From contig DASPTU010000119.1 of assembly GCA_035623255.1 (NCBI GenBank), positions 1 through 27,405 on the forward strand: DNA of 27,405 bases, written 5' to 3'. The position numbers and the translations under genes are program-made. Under the pieces are notes generated by a model. The model ran no database searches. It was not told the DNA's origin and worked only from the letters and a program-made list of their open reading frames with translations. Below, piece after piece: positions 16,794 to 24,218 of the stretch (positions within the stretch are counted from its first letter, which is position 1; each line of letters opens with the position of its first letter). This DNA is from JAFAGX01 sp035623255. GTDB lineage: Bacteria > Acidobacteriota > Terriglobia > Terriglobales > Acidobacteriaceae.

Positions 16794-17813
16794 TTGTTTA
16801 AATCAGCCGCATGGGTGGCACTGAAACGACTGGCCCTGGGTCTCGGGCTGATCGGGGCGTTCTCGGCCATCCTGCTGTTCTCCGATCTGACCCACCGTAA
16901 CGCCGCCTCCGCTTCTGGGAGCGGTCGGATCTTCAAGGCCGCAATTGTGTACTTCGCTCCAGACGTCGGCACTGACATCTGCGTTCAGGGCTTGATCGAC
17001 GGCCTGAAAGCCAGCGGCTTTGAACGAGGCAAGAATCTAGATGTACGCATCACCAGTGCCCAGGGCGAAATGATAAACATACCAGCCATATTGCAAAACC
17101 ACGATAGCTCCGACGCCGACCTGATCATGACCATCACCACGCCATGCCTGGCCGGGGCATGCAACCGCGTAAAACATAAGCCGGTGGTTTTTACCTGTGT
17201 GACCGACCCGATTGCGGCCGGCGCAGGCAAGACGCAGACGGACCATCTGCCATTCGTCACTGGGGTCGGGAGTTTTCCGCCCGTGGAACGCGTTCTGGAC
17301 ATGATGGAGAAGCTCGTTCCCGGTCTGCATGCGGTGGGAACGATGTACAACCCGGCGGAGGCCAATTCGGCGAAGGAACTGACCGTCGCCCGCGAGGTGT
17401 TCCGCAAGCGCGGCGTAAGACTGGAGGAAGTCGCAATCAGCGGATCGAACGAGGTCTTGCAGGCGGTCCAAATTCTTTCCGGACGCGATATTCAGGCGGT
17501 GTGGGTGCCCGGCGATAACACTGCGATAGAAGGCTATGAGGGTGCAGTAAAGGGCGCGAAGGATGCGCGGTTGCCCCTGATCACCGACGAGTGCTCAGCT
17601 CTAGGCCGAGGTGGCCTGGCTTGCCTGGGACCGAGCCTGTCAAGCGCTGGAATAGCCTCGGGCATGCTGGCGGGACGAGTTCTTCGCGGAGAGAACCCGA
17701 AGGATCTGCCTCTCGGCGAAGTAGCCATCGAGGAAATGGCCATCAGCAAGTCGGCCGCGCAAGAATTTGGACTCGCCATTCCGGAGGAATACGCAGACAA
17801 AACACGACAGTAA
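16794..17813 (+). CDS. ABC transporter substrate-binding protein, TrpX/PF04392-like (339 aa)
   Basis: The N-terminus holds one hydrophobic segment (about residues 10-30, LALGLGLIGAFSAILLF) that acts as signal or membrane anchor; there is no lipobox Cys. The remainder is a two-lobe periplasmic binding fold of the ABC_sub_bind family: FKAAIVYFAPDVGTD, LIDGLKASGFERGKNLDVRI, LIMTITTPCLAGA, PVVFTCVTDPIAAG, VGTMYNPAEANSAKE and GRDIQAVWVPGDNTA. Characterised relatives include the TrpX tryptophan-binding lipoprotein, but the ligand here is unknown. The TTG start is the best fit to the signal sequence, though no good Shine-Dalgarno is visible. It heads a four-gene cluster with a STAS protein, permease and ATPase, 20 bp before the STAS gene. 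Confidence 0.85.
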   Translation: MFKSAAWVALKRLALGLGLIGAFSAILLFSDLTHRNAASASGSGRIFKAAIVYFAPDVGTDICVQGLIDGLKASGFERGKNLDVRITSAQGEMINIPAILQNHDSSDADLIMTITTPCLAGACNRVKHKPVVFTCVTDPIAAGAGKTQTDHLPFVTGVGSFPPVERVLDMMEKLVPGLHAVGTMYNPAEANSAKELTVAREVFRKRGVRLEEVAISGSNEVLQAVQILSGRDIQAVWVPGDNTAIEGYEGAVKGAKDARLPLITDECSALGRGGLACLGPSLSSAGIASGMLAGRVLRGENPKDLPLGEVAIEEMAISKSAAQEFGLAIPEEYADKTRQ

Positions 17814-17833
17814 GTACCGAACACTAGAAGCCA

Positions 17834-19066
17834 ATGGAAATTGTGACCCAGCAAAACGGGGACTTGCTCGACGTCAAGGTCAAAGGCCGCCTCGACAATA
17901 ATTGGACCGAGCACTTGCGGCGCAATCTCGAGGAGATGGTCAGGGCTGGGGCGCACGATATCCGGCTGAATCTTTCGGAGATTTCCTTTGTCAGTTCGGC
18001 CGGTGTAGGACTGCTGGTACAGTGCCACACAAAACTCAAAGGCATCGGTGGAAGTTTCGTCGTCACCAACCCTTCGGAGCGGGTGAGGCATGTTCTGGAA
18101 CTATGCAAGCTCTCGCCGATCCTGCTCACCGAGGCAAAACCTGCTGCGCCAGCGGTACACAGAGCTGAGGTACGAAAGTTCTCGTCGTCGGTGGGATCCT
18201 TTGAAGTGACCGAATGCTCATCTGGCACAACAATGACCTGCCAAAGAATCGGCGATCCAAATTTGCTGAGAGGCTGCCGTTTTACGGAGGGGGACTGCCG
18301 GCTGTTGGCGTTTCCACCAAGCGTTTTTGGGCTGGGTCTGGGCGCTTTCGGCGAAGGATTTGATGATGCACAAGCGCGCTTCGGCGAATTCCTAGCAGTT
18401 GGTGGCGCAGCTGCGTACCTGCCGACGGACGGGACCAATGTGCCGGATTTCATGGTGGCCAGTGGCGAACTGGTGCCGGAGTTGAATGTCCTCTATGGCC
18501 TGAGTTGTGAAGCGGGATTCACTCACCTGATGCGATTCGAAACCAGCCGTGCTGAGAGTCCAATCTCGCTTAGTGATGTGCTGCGAACCGGCTTGGATGT
18601 TGTGGGGGCGCCGACCATCGGGTTGGTGATGTTGGCAGAGTCCGCTGGACTTGTGGGAGCATCTCTTCGTCGGTCCCCGGCTGCTGCAGCCACCTCGAAA
18701 GATGCCCCATTCCAGTATCCTGAAATCCGATCCTGGCTGTCGTTTTCCGCCGAGCGTTTGTACTCGCGATCGCTGGCTCTCGTGGCAGGGTTCGCTTCCA
18801 CGACGGAGTGTCCCTCTCTGAGCGCTTTCCTGCGGCCGTTATCCAATGATGGGATGAGTGGACACTTTCATGCGGCTGCGTTTTCCTATCGTCCGCTTAA
18901 GAAAGGGAGCCTCGACCTGACAACCACGGTACAAGCGCTGTTCGAGCACGAAACGCTGCAAGGCGTGCTTCATCTGCTCGGGGATTACCGTGCGACGGCT
19001 GGCGCCCACCAAAGCGAATTCGTTCGTGGTGCCTGCTGGGTCGGGGCGGCGGCGGAAATTCGGTGA
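17834..19066 (+). CDS. STAS domain protein with unrecognised C-terminal domain (410 aa)
   Basis: Residues 1-100 are a STAS (anti-sigma-factor antagonist, SpoIIAA-like) domain: LLDVKVKGRLDNNW, then IRLNLSEISFVSSAGVGLL with phosphorylatable Ser54/Ser55, then LELCKL. About 310 further residues match no domain I know, including FGLGLGAFGEGF, RFGEFLAVGGAAAYLPTDG, PDFMVASGELVPE and a His-containing HFHAAAFSYRPLKKGSLDLT segment. It looks soluble. It lies between the binding-protein gene and the permease gene of a TrpXYZ-type ABC transporter, 13 bp before the permease, so it is probably part of that system as a regulatory or signalling component. That role is inference from position. The ATG at 17834 is preceded by a weak GAAG. 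Confidence 0.8.
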   Translation: MEIVTQQNGDLLDVKVKGRLDNNWTEHLRRNLEEMVRAGAHDIRLNLSEISFVSSAGVGLLVQCHTKLKGIGGSFVVTNPSERVRHVLELCKLSPILLTEAKPAAPAVHRAEVRKFSSSVGSFEVTECSSGTTMTCQRIGDPNLLRGCRFTEGDCRLLAFPPSVFGLGLGAFGEGFDDAQARFGEFLAVGGAAAYLPTDGTNVPDFMVASGELVPELNVLYGLSCEAGFTHLMRFETSRAESPISLSDVLRTGLDVVGAPTIGLVMLAESAGLVGASLRRSPAAAATSKDAPFQYPEIRSWLSFSAERLYSRSLALVAGFASTTECPSLSAFLRPLSNDGMSGHFHAAAFSYRPLKKGSLDLTTTVQALFEHETLQGVLHLLGDYRATAGAHQSEFVRGACWVGAAAEIR

Positions 19067-19079
19067 GAGTGGGGCGCTT

Positions 19080-20003
19080 ATGAATCTTCTCATCGCGACT
19101 TTCACCATAGGTTTCATTCTCTCGCTGCTGGCGCTTGGTGTTTTCATCAGCTTCCGTATCTTTGCCTTTCCCGACATCACAGCAGATGGGTCTGTCACCT
19201 TGGGCGCATCGGTCGGAGCCACGCTTCTGGTGCGCGGAGTGAGCCCACCCTTGGCATCGCTTGCGGGTTTTCTGGCAGGCATGCTGGCGGGTGCTTGCAC
19301 GGGCACACTGCACACGCGATTTAAGATCAATCCGTTGCTCTCCGGAATCCTGGTGATGACCGGGCTTTACTCCATAAACCTTCACATCATGGGACGGAGC
19401 AACGTAGCACTGCTGTCCGTAACCACCCTTGCCACGCAGTCGGAACGAATCGGAATGACTCTCATGCACGGCGCCAGCACGTTCAATCTTGCGGGATGGG
19501 AGGTGAGCGTGCGTGATGCCTCAGTACTCGGCGCGGTTATGGCGGCGGTGGCCCTGACCGGCTTGCTGCTTTACTGGTTTTTCCGCACGAATCTTGGTAC
19601 GGCTATGCGGGCCACCGGCGATAACGTACAGATGATCCGGGCGCTCGGCGTGAACGATGCCAACATGATCATCTTTGGGCTGGCCATCTCAAATGGCTTC
19701 GTGGCGCTGTCTGGGGCGCTGCTGGCACAGTACCAGGGCTTTGCCGATGTTGGCATGGGCATCGGAATGGTGGTCTGGGGACTGGCCAGCGTGATCATCG
19801 GCGAAGCATTGGTGGGGTCGAACCAGTTGGGCATGACAATTGTGGGCGCTGTGATGGGCTCCGTGCTGTTCAGATTGCTGGTGGCCGTTGCGCTGCGTTG
19901 GGGACTGAGTCCCAACGATCTGAAGCTGATCACGGCTATATTCGTCTTCTTTGCCCTCATCACACCCGGATTCTTGCGAAAAAAGCGGAGTGTGCATGCT
20001 TGA
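19080..20003 (+). CDS. ABC transporter permease, branched-chain/TrpY type (BPD_transp_2, 307 aa)
   Basis: This is an integral membrane protein with about 8-9 hydrophobic segments. The family pattern is clear: FPDITADGSVTLGASVGATL near the N-terminus, FRTNLGTAMRATGDN followed by ALGVNDANMIIFGLAISNG (the cytoplasmic coupling loop that contacts the ATPase), and a Gly-rich helix MGIGMVVWGLASVIIGEAL. This is the single-permease layout of TrpXYZ-like transporters rather than the two-permease LivHM layout. The ATG at 19080 has a GGGG-type ribosome site about 6 nt upstream. The frame extends 30 codons further into the STAS gene, but those residues are basic and non-membrane. The stop overlaps the ATPase start by 8 bp. 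Confidence 0.9.
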   Translation: MNLLIATFTIGFILSLLALGVFISFRIFAFPDITADGSVTLGASVGATLLVRGVSPPLASLAGFLAGMLAGACTGTLHTRFKINPLLSGILVMTGLYSINLHIMGRSNVALLSVTTLATQSERIGMTLMHGASTFNLAGWEVSVRDASVLGAVMAAVALTGLLLYWFFRTNLGTAMRATGDNVQMIRALGVNDANMIIFGLAISNGFVALSGALLAQYQGFADVGMGIGMVVWGLASVIIGEALVGSNQLGMTIVGAVMGSVLFRLLVAVALRWGLSPNDLKLITAIFVFFALITPGFLRKKRSVHA

Positions 20004-20808
20004 GATTCAAGGCGTCGCAAAGACGTTCAACGCAGGCACACCGAACGAAGTGCGCTCATTACGCGGCGTCAATCTGGACTTGGCACCGGGGTCCTGGGTC
20101 ATCATCATTGGCACCAACGGTTCAGGAAAATCGACCCTGCTGAATGCCGTGGCGGGAACGTTCTTCGTGGATCAGGGAACCATCCGGCTGGCGGGGCAAG
20201 ACGTAACTCGCTGGCCGGAGCATGCCCGTGCGAAGCTGATCGGGCGCGTGTTTCAGAATCCGTTCAGCGGCACTTCCCCTGCCTTGACGATTCAAGAAAA
20301 TCTGAGCCTTGCCGCTCGCCGCGGCCTCGGGCGTGGGCTCGGCTGGGGTCTCAAAGGATCTGTGATGGCGCGCATGCAAGAGGAAGTCGCGCGCTTAAAT
20401 ATGGGACTAGAAGACCGGCTGGAGAATGCGATTGGAAGTCTCTCCGGAGGACAGCGCCAAGCGCTCACGCTTTTAATGGCGACGTGGCTGCGTCCTGAGT
20501 TGCTCCTGCTCGACGAGCACACGGCAGCGCTTGATCCTAAAAGCGCGGATCTGGTGATCGCGCTTACCGAGCAGGTGGTTGTGCGCGACAAGCTTACGAG
20601 CCTGATGGTCACGCATTCCATGCACCAGGCGGCAAACCTGGGTGACCGACTCATCATGATGCACCGTGGACAGATCATCCATGATTTTCAGGGTGCGGAA
20701 AAACGTAGACTTCGTCCCGACGATCTTCTGGCGCGCTTTGAGGAGGTGCGGCGTGCGGAACAACTGGACGAGAGCGCGGCGCAAATGCTTGCGGCCAATT
20801 ACGTTTAG
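19996..20808 (+). CDS. ABC transporter ATP-binding protein, TrpZ-like (270 aa)
   Basis: All nucleotide-binding motifs are intact: Walker A GTNGSGKST (39-47), Q-loop VFQNP (85-89), signature LSGGQRQ (149-155), Walker B LLLLDE (169-174), D-loop AALDP and H-loop THSM (His207). The protein hydrolyses ATP to drive the permease encoded just upstream. The ATG at 19996 lies inside the end of the permease gene (8-bp overlap) with CGGAG 5 nt upstream, so the pair is translationally coupled. It closes the binding protein-STAS-permease-ATPase operon. Substrate is unknown; aromatic amino acids or related compounds are possible from the TrpXYZ relationship but unproven. Confidence 0.92.
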   Translation: MLEIQGVAKTFNAGTPNEVRSLRGVNLDLAPGSWVIIIGTNGSGKSTLLNAVAGTFFVDQGTIRLAGQDVTRWPEHARAKLIGRVFQNPFSGTSPALTIQENLSLAARRGLGRGLGWGLKGSVMARMQEEVARLNMGLEDRLENAIGSLSGGQRQALTLLMATWLRPELLLLDEHTAALDPKSADLVIALTEQVVVRDKLTSLMVTHSMHQAANLGDRLIMMHRGQIIHDFQGAEKRRLRPDDLLARFEEVRRAEQLDESAAQMLAANYV

Positions 20809-20941
20809 AATCTCCGAAAGGCGTCGCAACGCGTCGTCCTTTCATGCTGTTGAGGTGCTTACCCAAGGTACTTCGCTCACGAACACGCAAACGGGCATGT
20901 CTGGCAAGGCGACTTTCCGGGGTAGTTCGGCGAGCGCAGCG

Positions 20942-20947
20942 TATAAT
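20942..20947 (+). promoter_or_regulatory. Candidate -10 element upstream of the MBL-fold gene
   Basis: A perfect TATAAT lies 78 bp before the ATG of the metallo-hydrolase in a 217-bp gap. No convincing -35 hexamer is found at 16-18 bp. No gene is supported in this gap. A GAAAGG/CCTTTC imperfect inverted repeat at about 20815-20842 may end the ABC operon transcript. Confidence 0.25.
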
Positions 20948-21025
20948 CCCATCCTGGTTTTGTAACCGTCGTTTCCAAGAGCGACGACACGCAGTATCGA
21001 CGCAATGGTGACACTAGGGGGGAAC

Positions 21026-22090
21026 ATGTGCGATATCAGTAGGCGTGGGTTCTTATCAGGGGCGAGCGCCTTTCTAAGCCTTGCGGCGGAGGCGGAGCTT
21101 TTGGCGGGACCAATCCCGGCAGGACTGGCCGAAGCTGCCAGAGAAGACCTCGTAGCTCCTGATGTTTACTTTCATGAAGGACAGGTATCCGATACTGCGG
21201 ATGCTGTCTGCAACAACGGCTGGATCATCTTTGAAGACTACGTGCTAGTGGTCGATGCAAATTTCCCGGCAGGGGCAAAGCTGATCATCGGTAAAATTCG
21301 GGCCATGACTGATAAGCCCATACGATTTGCCTTCGATACGCACCATCACGGCGACCATGCTTATGGGAATCAGGTCTTTGTAGAAAACGGTGGGGTGCCA
21401 CTTGCACATACTGGCGTGATCGAGGAGATGAAGCGGTACGAAACCGGCTATTACGGAAGTAAACCGGGCAGATGGGAAGAGGCAACCAAGGACCGCGCCG
21501 ACGTGAGAACCAGCAAGCTGAAGCCGCCTTCGGTTCTGTTTTCGAAGGACCTAATCTTCGACGACGGCAAGCATCGCGTTGAGCTGATGCACCTGGGCGT
21601 AGCGCACACGCATGGCGATGCGCTGGCGTGGCTGCCGAAGGAGCGAATCCTCTTCACTGGAGATGTGTGCGTGAACGGACCCTACAACTATGTAGGTGAC
21701 GGCGACGTGGGCAAGTGGGTGGAGACGCTGGATATGGCCAGGAAACTCGACGCGAAGATCGTATGCACGGGTCACGGTCCGCGCTCTACTGCAACGGTTC
21801 TAGACGACCAGCAGGCATTCTTTAAAGCGCTCCGTGAGCAGGTTGGCGCCGTTATGACCAACGTTCCACCTGAGCAGACCAAAGCAAGGATCGAATCAAT
21901 CCGGGCGATGCTGAAATCCAATGCGCAAATCGCACGTTTTGTCAGCAATGCCGGCGCAGATGATGGCTTCCCGTCGCAGGTCGCCAAAGTGTATGAAGAA
22001 CTCACCGGCAACAAACTTTCTGCGCTTCTCCACCAGCCGTATCTTGCGCGCCACGCTCATGCTCGCTCTCACGGTCTCGTGTCGACCTAA
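21026..22090 (+). CDS. Exported MBL-fold metallo-hydrolase (354 aa)
   Basis: The N-terminus CDISRRGFLSGASAFLSLA has a twin-arginine-like motif (SRRGFL), so Tat export of a folded metalloprotein is likely. The metallo-beta-lactamase zinc ligands are complete: HHHGDH (106-111, the HxHxDH motif), His in GVAHTHGDAL, Asp in FTGDVCVNGPYNY and His in CTGHGP. The C-terminal helical region is typical of the SoxH/quinoprotein-relay-like or related MBL subfamilies, but the substrate cannot be assigned. The ATG at 21026 has a run of six G as Shine-Dalgarno; an in-frame ATG at 21005 lacks one. It stands alone, 217 bp after the ABC operon and 217 bp before the formate dehydrogenase operon. Confidence 0.88.
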   Translation: MCDISRRGFLSGASAFLSLAAEAELLAGPIPAGLAEAAREDLVAPDVYFHEGQVSDTADAVCNNGWIIFEDYVLVVDANFPAGAKLIIGKIRAMTDKPIRFAFDTHHHGDHAYGNQVFVENGGVPLAHTGVIEEMKRYETGYYGSKPGRWEEATKDRADVRTSKLKPPSVLFSKDLIFDDGKHRVELMHLGVAHTHGDALAWLPKERILFTGDVCVNGPYNYVGDGDVGKWVETLDMARKLDAKIVCTGHGPRSTATVLDDQQAFFKALREQVGAVMTNVPPEQTKARIESIRAMLKSNAQIARFVSNAGADDGFPSQVAKVYEELTGNKLSALLHQPYLARHAHARSHGLVST

Positions 22091-22307
22091 TGAGAGTTGG
22101 GGACCTGAAGTGACAAACCGTGATCCTGGAGGGAGCATCTTAACGTTTGCCAACAATCCACGAACTGGCTTCTCTGCGGACATAAGGGCGTTGTTCGGTA
22201 CTGACCTATTGCTTGTTATCTCCGGCTTGCCCCGTAACCGTGTCATTCATTAGTTCAAAGTGCTAGGATTCTTCCGACCTTTGTGTCAGCACAATAGGAA
22301 CAAACCA

Positions 22308-24218
22308 ATGTCGGTGCGCCTTACCCATCCGCTAGTGAGAGAGAACGGTTCTCATCGTCCCGCAACTTGGGATGAAGCTATGGACCGCGTTGCGGTGGCG
22401 TTTCGCAGGTCGATTGAGAAGAAAGATCCCCGGAACTTCGGCATGTTCAGCTGCTCCAAGACTACCAATGAGCTGAACTACGCAGCACAAAAGTTCGTCC
22501 GCAGTGTGATGGGGACGAACAACATTGATAGCTGTAACCGGACTTGACACGCTCCCAGCGTCGCCGGTCTGGCGGCGGTTTTTGGAGCAGGCGGCGGAAC
22601 GAGCTCTTATCGGGAAATTGAAGAGACGGATGTAATCCTGCTGTGGGGATCGAACGCCAGAGAGACCCACCCCATCTTCTTCCACCATGTTCTAAAGGGT
22701 CTACGCGACGGCGCCAAGCTCTTTGTGGTCGACCCACGGCGCACCAGTACCGCCCGCTGGGCTGATCTGTGGCTGGGGCTGGAAGTGGGCTCAGACATTT
22801 CCCTGGCGAATGCCATGGGGCGCGAAATCATCGCTACCGGTCTAGCCAACGAGAAGTTTATCCAGCATGCGACCAGTGGATTTGATGCCTACAAAGCCCA
22901 CGTTGAGAAATACACACTTGACAGGGCACAGCGAGACACCGGCGTGCCTGCGGAGACCATTCGCACCCTGGCTCACGCGTACGCCAAGGCTCCGCGCGCT
23001 CAGATCTGCTGGACGCTCGGCATTACGGAACATCACAACGCTGTCGACAATGTGGTGGCCCTCATCAACCTGGCGCTGCTCACGGGACAAGTTGGCCGGT
23101 ACGGTAGCGGCCTCAATCCACTGCGCGGACAAAACAACGTTCAAGGCGGCGGCGATATGGGCGCCATTCCTGACCGTCTGACGGGTTTTCAGCATGTGGA
23201 GAACGATCAACTGCGCGCCAAGTTTGAACAAGCCTGGAACGTGAAGCTCCCGCCAGAACGCGGCTGGCACCTGAGCGACATGTTCGAAGCCATGGGCCAT
23301 GGTCACCTCACGACGCTGTATGTGTTAGGCGAGAATCCAGCTGACTCTGAAGCGGATCGTCACCGGGCACTCGAGCGGCTGCGTGGACTCGAATTTCTTC
23401 TGGTTCAGGATCTTTTCTATACCAAGACAGCGGAATTGGCCGATGTTGTGCTTCCCGCCGCGTGCGGCGCCTTGGAAAGCGAAGGTACGGTTACCTCCAG
23501 CGAACGTCGCGTCCAGCGTGTCCGTCGAACTGTGCCACCACCTGCCGGTGTGCGCGACGATCTTGCGATTATCTTCGATCTCGCGCGCCGGCTCGGGCAT
23601 GATTGGGGGACACCCAACGCCGAATCCCTGTGGAACGAACTGCGCCTGCTGAGTCCGATGCATGCCGGCATGAGTTATCGTCGCCTTGAAGAGATGGGTG
23701 GGATCCAGTGGCCGTGTTATGACGAGTCACATCCTGGAGAAATGTTCCTGCACGCGCGGCTGTGGCATGATCCCTTGATTGGCCCGCGAGCACCGTTCAG
23801 TGTAGTTGAATTTGAGCCCCCCGTGGATACGCTTGACGAGCAATATCCTATTCGATTGACTACGGGCCGCCGGCTCGACGATTACAATACCGGCGTGCAA
23901 TCTCGCGAGTATTTGTCGGCGCTGCGGCGAGATGAAGCGCTCGAGATTTCTCCAGAGGACGGTCGACAGTACGAACTGCGGGAAGGCGAACGAGTCCGCG
24001 TGACTTCGCGCCGAGGATCGCTGATTGCGGCCGTGCGCTTTGATTCAGGATTGCGTCCGGGCTTGGCGTTTTTGTCAGTCCACGCTCACGATCAAGTAGC
24101 GACCAACGAATTGACGATTGACGCAGTTGACCCCAAGTCCGGCACCTCGGAGTTCAAGGCGACGGCCATCCGCATTGACAAAGTACGGGAGGACTCGATT
24201 GGACCTTCATCTGACTGA
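22308..24218 (+). CDS. fdhA: Selenocysteine-containing formate dehydrogenase catalytic subunit, lacking the N-terminal Fe-S domain (636 aa)
   Basis: This is a molybdenum/tungsten bis-MGD enzyme core oxidising formate to CO2 (reversible) in the cytoplasm. Translation runs from ATG 22308 (AGGAA at 22296-22300) through an in-frame TGA at 22545-22547 (residue 80) to the TGA at 24216-24218. The flanks, NNIDSCNRT before and HAPSVAGLAAVFG after, align with the catalytic Sec-His of FdhF-type enzymes. A SECIS-like hairpin follows the TGA at the canonical distance. The remainder holds VILLWGSNARETHP, FVVDPRRTSTARWAD, GLNPLRGQNNVQGGGDMG and the C-terminal MGD-binding domain (IRLTTGRRLDDYNTGVQSR). The usual N-terminal CxxCxxxC [4Fe-4S] domain is absent: the protein starts directly at SVRLTHPLVRENG. 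That domain is on the third gene's product. Overlaps the next gene by 20 bp. Needs SelA/B/C/D elsewhere in the genome. Confidence 0.92.
22545..22577 (+). promoter_or_regulatory. Selenocysteine UGA codon and bacterial SECIS-like hairpin
   Basis: After the TGA (22545-22547) come 11 nt, then a 7-bp stem CGTCGCC (22559-22565)/GGCGGCG (22571-22577, one G-U pair) closing the 5-nt loop GGTCT (22566-22570). E. coli fdhF has the same 11-nt distance and the same GGUCU apical loop, whose G and U contact SelB. Sequence, spacing and protein context all agree. Confidence 0.88.

Noticed and set aside
22091..22307. Sigma-54 promoter upstream of the formate dehydrogenase operon
   Set aside because: GG and GC pairs occur but not with the required 10-bp spacing. 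A weak sigma-70-like pair (TTGTTC 22191, TGTTAT 22214) is no more convincing.
24118..24198. Longer N-terminus for the NuoE-NuoF fusion
   Set aside because: The extension is basic and Ser-rich and overlaps the end of fdhA. TTG 24199 has an ideal Shine-Dalgarno.
22548..24218. fdhA as two separate genes or a nonsense-mutated pseudogene
   Set aside because: Both parts are in the same frame. The TGA is exactly at the known Sec position, and a SECIS-like hairpin follows at the canonical spacing.
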